Shown piece after piece: positions 44,983 through 49,507 of a DNA stretch of 49,507 nt. This DNA comes from Bacillota bacterium (lineage in GTDB: Bacteria; Bacillota; Clostridia; Clostridiales; Clostridiaceae). Both the position numbers and the translations under genes were made by a program. Where the stretch lies: positions 1-49,507 of the forward strand of contig JAJXWJ010000020.1 of the NCBI GenBank assembly GCA_021781655.1. The letters run 5' to 3'. Each line of letters begins with the position of its first letter. Position 1 is the first letter of the stretch. The notes below the pieces were generated by a model, which was not told the origin of the DNA, ran no database searches, and saw only the letters and a program-made list of their open reading frames with translations.

Positions 44983-47449
44983 ATTTTCCTTCAAGCCTTT
45001 CTTTATAGAATTTTCTTGTTCTAAAATCTATTACATCTTTAAAGTGTTTTAAAAACACTTCATTATCCTTAAAATCTTCCAAATCATTTGTTAAACAATA
45101 GTTATTTTCATCCTTATAAAAACAGTCTTTTGCTGAACTTAAAAATGCACCCTGTGGATTTTTAGCAATTTTTAAATAGTCTTTCTTACTCCACTCTTTA
45201 AAGTTTTTCCCTGATTTATCTCTTAATAAATCAACTGAATTAGAAGCTTTAGAATAAAAAGTTTTAAAACTATCATATATATCATCTTCATTTAATTTCA
45301 TTTTTAAACTTCCGCCATTATAGAAAGCTAATAATAAGGGCATTTTATAGCTTTTGGTCATTTGAGTTTTTTCAATAACATTTATAAACCCAAAAGCCTT
45401 GGTATTTATAAGCATAGTTTCTTCCTCATTCAGTTCATTTAATGACTTTAAAAAAGAAATATAATCGTTAAATATATTTAATTTTGAATTTTTCTTTATG
45501 CTATTGTATATATCATCATCCAAATATGTAAACATTTCAAGTCTAGATGGTCTATGGTTTAAATCTTCTTTTATTCTATAAAATTCTTCTGTTACTAAAT
45601 CTATGATTTTCTTTTGCGCTTCTGCCTGCTTTTTAAATATATCAATAATCTCAAACTGAAAATCTATTAAGCAGTCCTCTGGATATTCTTCTTCACCTGG
45701 TAATCCTCCAGTTTTAGCTCTTTCCACAGCATTTTTGGGATCTCCAGTTAAGAAAAATGGAATTAGATTTGCTTTTCTATAATTACCTATAAAGTCAAGA
45801 ACATTTAAATACTTTTTATCTTTATACTTTCTAAGACCTCTTCCAAGCTGCTGCAAAAATACTGTTGGAGATTCAGTAGGTCTTAAAAACATTACTAAAT
45901 CAACAGAAGAAATATCTAACCCCTCATTAAACATATCAACTGAAAAGATTACTTTTAGTTCTCCTTTTGTAAATTTTTCAAGAGCTTCTTTTCTTTCTAA
46001 AGAATATTCTCCAGTATCTCCGCTATATACTGCACAAGCTTTTATGCCAGCATCATTAAAGTATTTTGCCATATACTCTGCATGTTTTCTTGAAGTGCAA
46101 AAACCTAGTGCTTTTTCTGACTTATATTTACTGTAATGACTAAAAATCAGATTTGCTCTCTTTCCAATCATCAAAGCTTCTTCAAGCTTCTTCTCGTTGT
46201 ATTTCCCATTTTTGTATTCTATATTATCGTATTCTATATCATCATAAATCCCATAATATCTAAATGGAACTAACCATCCTTTATTTACCGCATCTTTTAG
46301 CCTTGCTTCATAAACTATATTATAATCACATAATGCAAATACATCCTTGTTATCTAATCTTTCAGGTGTTGCTGTTAAACCTAATAGAAACTTTGGAGTG
46401 AAGTAATTTATTATATTTTGATAATTTCCTGCTGCTGCATGATGAAATTCATCTATTACTATATAATCAAAATAATCTCTAGCAAAATAATTTTCCTTCA
46501 AATACTGTTCCTGTCCTAAAGTTTGAACCGTAGCAAATAAGATTTCTACCTCTTCATCTTTTCGTGTGCCGCTGAAAAATCCTGTTTTTATGTTTCCTCT
46601 TACTTTCTTAAAAGAAACTTCAGCTTGATTTAATATTTCTTCCCTATGTGCAACAAATAAAACTTTATTATATTTCTCCGAATCAAAGGCTGCAAGATAT
46701 GTTTTACCTATCCCTGTAGCTGCAACAACTAATGCCTTATCTGCTCCTTCTATTCTTGAATTATTAAGTTCATATAATGCTTCTATTTGTGCCCCTTTAG
46801 GCTCAACAAAAGGAATTACATTGTTTTCTTGTTTCTCTTCTTGTTTTTCTACTTCCACTAGAACCTTTGGTCTTTTCCAGTTTCTTGAGTATTCTCTCAT
46901 TTTATCTTCATCTATAATATCTGAGTGATTTAAAAATAACTCTTCAAACACTCTTTTATAATGCTGGAAATCTTCTTCGTTACCTTCTTTTGAAATTCTG
47001 TAATTCCACTCAATACCACTAGTTAAAGCAGACCTTGAAATATTGGAAGATCCAATAAATATATCTCCTCCTGCTTCATATTCAAAAATATACGCTTTTG
47101 GGTGGAAGGATTTATTTTTCACATTATAAAATCTTAAATCCACTTTATCTCCTAGTTTTCCTTTTAATAAATACAAAGCTTGGGGCTGTGTTATATTTAG
47201 ATAATTACCTGTAAGAATTCTAATAGGAATATTTTTATCCGCTAAATACATTAAATCCTCTTCAATTAGTTTAACTCCAGATTCCATTAAGAAAGCTACA
47301 ATAATATCAACTCTCTTTGCTTTTTCTAATGCAATCTTCAATTTATCTATTAGGTGATCATAGTCGCCAGTTATGCAGTTAGTATTGTTATCTAATTCTT
47401 TACTTTGTATATCTATTACTACTTCTCTATTTTCAATCTCATTTCCCAC
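44969..47449 (-). CDS. SF2 helicase with N-terminal PLD nuclease domain
   Basis: About 826 residues from GTG 47449 (AGGTG 5 nt upstream; a TTG 21 bp earlier is possible). PLD domain (~40-190) with FHPKAYIFEYEAGGDIFIGS, SNISRSAL (HxK...GSSN). Helicase: VVAATGIGKTYLAA, VLFVAHREEIL, IVIDEFHHAAAGN, LLGLTATPERLD, LGFCTSRKHA, FLQQLGRGLRKYKD. A C-terminal ~240-residue region contains LNHRPSRLEMFTYL. It shares the plan of the 23889-27047 protein but is shorter. A predicted DNA-targeting nuclease-helicase, coupled to the MazG-like gene; HIT and HD genes are upstream behind a terminator. Confidence 0.87.
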   Translation of the reverse strand: MGNEIENREVVIDIQSKELDNNTNCITGDYDHLIDKLKIALEKAKRVDIIVAFLMESGVKLIEEDLMYLADKNIPIRILTGNYLNITQPQALYLLKGKLGDKVDLRFYNVKNKSFHPKAYIFEYEAGGDIFIGSSNISRSALTSGIEWNYRISKEGNEEDFQHYKRVFEELFLNHSDIIDEDKMREYSRNWKRPKVLVEVEKQEEKQENNVIPFVEPKGAQIEALYELNNSRIEGADKALVVAATGIGKTYLAAFDSEKYNKVLFVAHREEILNQAEVSFKKVRGNIKTGFFSGTRKDEEVEILFATVQTLGQEQYLKENYFARDYFDYIVIDEFHHAAAGNYQNIINYFTPKFLLGLTATPERLDNKDVFALCDYNIVYEARLKDAVNKGWLVPFRYYGIYDDIEYDNIEYKNGKYNEKKLEEALMIGKRANLIFSHYSKYKSEKALGFCTSRKHAEYMAKYFNDAGIKACAVYSGDTGEYSLERKEALEKFTKGELKVIFSVDMFNEGLDISSVDLVMFLRPTESPTVFLQQLGRGLRKYKDKKYLNVLDFIGNYRKANLIPFFLTGDPKNAVERAKTGGLPGEEEYPEDCLIDFQFEIIDIFKKQAEAQKKIIDLVTEEFYRIKEDLNHRPSRLEMFTYLDDDIYNSIKKNSKLNIFNDYISFLKSLNELNEEETMLINTKAFGFINVIEKTQMTKSYKMPLLLAFYNGGSLKMKLNEDDIYDSFKTFYSKASNSVDLLRDKSGKNFKEWSKKDYLKIAKNPQGAFLSSAKDCFYKDENNYCLTNDLEDFKDNEVFLKHFKDVIDFRTRKFYKERLEGKYENL

Positions 47450-47527
47450 AGTATCACCTAATTCCCTCAAATATATATTGATACTATATTCTCTATATTT
47501 TTACAAAATCCTTCTTATTTTTTATAT

Positions 47528-47564
47528 AAAAAAGATGCATACACAAATTATACCTGTATACATC
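47528..47564 (-). terminator. Rho-independent terminator behind the HIT gene
   Basis: GATGTATACA and TGTATGCATC (plus-strand 47555-47564 and 47534-47543, one G-U pair) form a 10-bp stem followed on the minus strand by TTTTTT (47528-47533). It separates the HD-HIT operon from the PLD-helicase operon. Confidence 0.75.
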
Positions 47565-47574
47565 TCTGAAACTA

Positions 47575-47943
47575 CTAATATTCTACCAAGGGAACCTTTA
47601 TATTTCTAATTCCACCCCTAGGATTATCTATATCTCCTTTATACCTTGGGATAATATGCATATGTAAATGCATTACAGTTTGCCCAGCTGTTAATCCTAC
47701 ATTTATACCTATGTTATAACCATCAGGATTAAATTCTTTATCTAAAATTTTTTTTACTTCATGAGATAAAGAGTACATTGCTTTTATTTCTTCCTCTGTT
47801 GCTTCAAAAAAACTTTGAAAATGCCTTTTGGATATTATCAGCACATGTCCTTTATTTACTGGAAATTTATCATATATTGCATAGGATAATTCGTTTTCTA
47901 GTATATAGTCTTTTTTATTATATTCACAAAATATGCAGCTCAT
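47575..47943 (-). CDS. HIT-family nucleotide hydrolase/transferase
   Basis: 122-residue histidine-triad protein. Starts MSCIFCEYNKKDYILENELS, includes GHVLIISKRHFQSFFEA and ends with the triad MHLHMHIIPRY (HxHxH). HIT enzymes remove AMP-like leaving groups from nucleotides (e.g. Ap4A, aminoacyl-AMP). GAGTGGTG precedes its ATG 14 bp after the truncated HD gene. It may be ordinary metabolism or part of the nucleotide-handling flavour of this end of the island. Confidence 0.9.
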   Translation of the reverse strand: MSCIFCEYNKKDYILENELSYAIYDKFPVNKGHVLIISKRHFQSFFEATEEEIKAMYSLSHEVKKILDKEFNPDGYNIGINVGLTAGQTVMHLHMHIIPRYKGDIDNPRGGIRNIKVPLVEY

Positions 47944-47957
47944 GTTTCACCACTCTT

Positions 47958-48290
47958 TCAATTTGATATATATGTCCCTATATTTAATTTTACCCGTGCT
48001 GCTATTTTATTTTTAATAACTCTTTGAATAAAATCATCATAACTTTCACCATTTCTTTTTGTTAATGCATCTATTGCAGCAATTACTTCTTCTGAAAAGC
48101 CTTCGTTTCTTAAGTCAACTAATGTTATATCCGTATCTTCAATTACGTCATGGAGCACTGCACATATTCTTTCAATTTCTGTTTTTCTTGAAAACATCAC
48201 TCTTAAAGGATGTAGTATATATGGATTCCCACCTTTATCAGCTTGTCCTTGATGAGCCTTTGCAGCTATATTTATTGCTTTATCAAGCAT
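47958..48290 (-). CDS. HD hydrolase, MESH1/RelA-SpoT-like, C-terminally truncated
   Basis: 110 residues: MLDKAINIAAKAHQGQADKG, NPYILHPLRVMF, ICAVLHDVIEDTD (HD) and IDALTKRNGESYDDFIQRVI as in small MESH1-like (p)ppGpp or nucleotide hydrolases of about 140-155 residues. Normal proteins continue ...VKLADLxDN, providing the last metal-binding Asp. Here the frame turns after ARVKL into NIGTYISN and stops. About 35-40 residues are gone, so the protein is probably inactive; the HIT gene begins right behind the break. Confidence 0.7.
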   Translation of the reverse strand: MLDKAINIAAKAHQGQADKGGNPYILHPLRVMFSRKTEIERICAVLHDVIEDTDITLVDLRNEGFSEEVIAAIDALTKRNGESYDDFIQRVIKNKIAARVKLNIGTYISN

Positions 48291-48416
48291 ATTTGTACCT
48301 CCAAATTTTTTTATAGTCTATATTAATTTTATATAATACCCTATACCTAAAATAGGACACAAACAAAAAATATTTGTTGGAATTTCTAATTCTGTATATT
48401 ATTTTTTCATTAACAA

Positions 48417-48450
48417 AGAACAGCAGTTTCATATTTTGAGCTGCTATTCT
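48417..48450. terminator. Hairpin between debris and the HD gene
   Basis: AGAACAGCAG (48417-48426) pairs with CTGCTATTCT (48441-48450), one G-U pair, 14-nt loop. Lies just downstream of the Rpn-like remnant; T tract weak. Confidence 0.45.
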
Positions 48451-48464
48451 TCCATATCTTGATT

Positions 48465-48845
48465 TTATATACTTTTAGCTTTATCAAGTAAAATCTTAAA
48501 TTCTTCAATGTTGTTTATCTTTATTATTTTCTTGTGAAGCTCATCTAATATAATAATGTCATCTAAATTAAATACATCATCTCTAATAGCTTTAGGAACA
48601 AAATCAAATTTTTCTGTTAGCAAATCCAAAATATACTTTTTTGTGATTTCTTTTGTGCTTTCTCCGCCACTTCTTTTCTTTCCTCTTCCATCCATTCATT
48701 AAATACTGTAGAATGCATAAGCATTTCCCTCCTTATATATTTTTTTACGAGATCACTTGTTATTGCATATTCTCCTAAAATTGATGTTACAGCAAGTAAA
48801 TCTTCTCTTAGAGCTTCTTCACCTACAGAATTTATAACTTACAAC
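48465..48845 (-). pseudogene. C-terminal remnant of an Rpn-like nuclease, frameshifted
   Basis: One frame reads VINSVGEEALREDLLAVTSI, LGEYAITSDLVKKYI, RREMLMHSTVFNEWMEEERK, E and so on, the typical C-terminal third of Rpn/YhgA-like proteins. Near 48650-48690 it must shift to the frame of TKEITKKYILDLLTEKFDFV, PKAIRDDVFNLDDIIILDEL, which is the family's last segment. The N-terminal nuclease domain is absent, being joined to a WYL fragment at about 48840. Confidence 0.6.
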
Positions 48846-49155
48846 GTAATTTCCCGTATCAAATTTATTTTTATAATCACATACCTCAGTAAAATTTCTT
48901 CTCTTTTCATCTAGTATTTCTATATTTCTCATACGATCAACTCTGTAATGCTCTAGTCTGTCATACTTATCATGTCCACATATCATGTAATATTTATCAT
49001 CCTGCCAAGCAGCTGTAGGGATTTTTAATATATTTTCATAAAATAGTCTTTTAAAAGTTTTATATCTCTGTTTATGGATTTTCTCTCAGCTTTCACACAT
49101 TTTTTCTCTAACTTTTCTATAATTTCTTTAATTATATAATTAGCAGCTAGATGGA
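48845..49155 (-). pseudogene. WYL-domain regulator with internal deletion
   Basis: The upstream piece AANYIIKEIIEKLEKKCVKA, ERKSINRDIKLLKDYF is the N-terminal winged helix of a WYL-type regulator. In a different frame the downstream piece ILKIPTAAWQDDKYYMICGH, DKYDRLEHYRVDRMRNIEIL is its WYL ligand-binding domain. The stretch normally between them is missing and the frame is broken, and the C-terminus runs into the Rpn remnant (NYVVSYKFCR, stop). WYL regulators commonly control defence loci, so this may be the decayed regulator of a lost system. Confidence 0.6.
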
Positions 49156-49225
49156 CTTATTGTTTTTTTAAAGATGCTTATTCTTTAACGAACAATTTCA
49201 ACATACCCATCTACAACATCCTTTT

Positions 49226-49507
49226 TTATTTACCATAGTATCCACCAGTTTTCTTACTGCCTCTTCTTTCAATTAAGCCTTTACTAATTAATTCTTTTAT
49301 TTGCTTTTCAATTGTATTAATAGATCTATTATTCAATAATACTGAAGCCTCTTTTCCGTTAATCCCCGGATTTTTTAAAATAATATTTAACAATGAATTT
49401 AATCCGCCATTTATTCCGCCATTTATTCCGCCATTTATTCCGCCATTTATTCCGCCATTTATTCCGCCATTTATTCCGCCATTTATTCCGCCATTTATTC
49501 TGCCATT
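49226..49507 (-). CDS. Winged-helix C-terminus of an AlbA_2-type protein (runs off the window)
   Basis: The last 93 residues of a protein whose rest lies beyond the window: an (NGGI)n linker, then LNSLLNIILKNPGINGKEAS, VLLNNRSINTIEKQIKELIS, KGLIERRGSKKTGGYYGK, stop at 49226. The winged helix and repeated linker are those of Schlafen/AlbA_2-HATPase_c_4 regulators, as in the truncated gene at 13.6-14.1 kb. Whether the upstream part is intact cannot be seen. Confidence 0.65.
   Translation of the reverse strand, partial: NGRINGGINGGINGGINGGINGGINGGINGGINGGLNSLLNIILKNPGINGKEASVLLNNRSINTIEKQIKELISKGLIERRGSKKTGGYYGK
49401..49507 (-). repeat. 12-bp tandem repeat, nine copies to the window edge
   Basis: Units of CCGCCATTTATT (plus strand) repeat nine times; the last has CTGCC (encoding NGRI instead of NGGI). 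In frame they code NGGI units. There are no spacers, so it is not a CRISPR; copy number probably varies by slippage. Confidence 0.9.

Noticed and set aside
49401-49507. Regular short repeats that might suggest a CRISPR array
   Set aside because: The unit is 12 bp, contiguous and in frame with a coding sequence; there are no spacers.

Overview
The window is strongly AT-rich (by eye around 30% GC or less), has Shine-Dalgarno sites of the AGGAGG/GAGGTG type, short intergenic gaps and many genes of clostridial flavour (acyl-CoA dehydrogenase, MsrB-DUF1653, Rpn nucleases with GIKE repeats). It is most likely chromosomal DNA of a Clostridium or close relative. I saw no rRNA, tRNA, CRISPR array or intact insertion sequence.

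Layout. 1-11.8 kb is mostly ordinary chromosome: the 5' part of an acyl-CoA dehydrogenase gene, an MsrB-DUF1653 fusion, an Rpn-type nuclease, an iron/phosphonate/sugar-phosphate-type ABC importer operon (ATPase, lipoprotein, fused permease) ending in a YfcE-like phosphatase, a divergent LysR regulator, a MerR-family regulator with a textbook 19-bp-spacer promoter and an NmrA-like protein, and a GNAT acetyltransferase. From 12.0 to 14.5 kb lies a graveyard of broken accessory genes: a YhcG/DUF1016 nuclease that has lost its catalytic core, two C-terminal fragments of AlbA_2-type regulators, and an HSP90-like ATPase tail. A lipoprotein gene follows.

From about 15.9 to 48.3 kb the window is a defence island. 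In order: (1) a seven-gene minus-strand operon (15884-23119) encoding a DUF4145-pseudokinase, an active-looking Ser/Thr kinase, a 44-residue peptide, a UPF1-like SF1 helicase, a protein with a PD-(D/E)XK-like signature, a RanBP2-zinc-finger membrane protein and a 4-TM protein. I do not recognise this as a named system and consider it the best candidate for something new. (2) A divergent MutT + PLD/SF2-helicase/DUF3427 pair. (3) An AbiL-like RloA/RloB pair in which RloB has lost part of its Toprim fold. (4) A McrB/DUF2357-McrC restriction pair with an 82-residue small protein. (5) A RADAR system (rdrA, rdrB). (6) An HSP90-like ATPase gene interrupted by one in-frame TGA, next to an AlbA_2-TIR-like fusion. 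(7) A second PLD/SF2 helicase coupled to a MazG-like pyrophosphatase, beside HIT and (truncated) HD nucleotide hydrolases. The right end (48.4-49.5 kb) is again debris: an Rpn C-terminus, a WYL regulator with an internal deletion, and the winged-helix tail of an AlbA_2-type protein carrying nine 12-bp repeats.

Two themes recur. PLD-bearing SF2 helicases are twice linked to nucleotide pyrophosphohydrolases (MutT; MazG). And several accessory genes have lost precisely the part that carries catalysis (YhcG, RloB, HD, WYL) or are split by a stop codon, so the island seems to be in active gain and decay.
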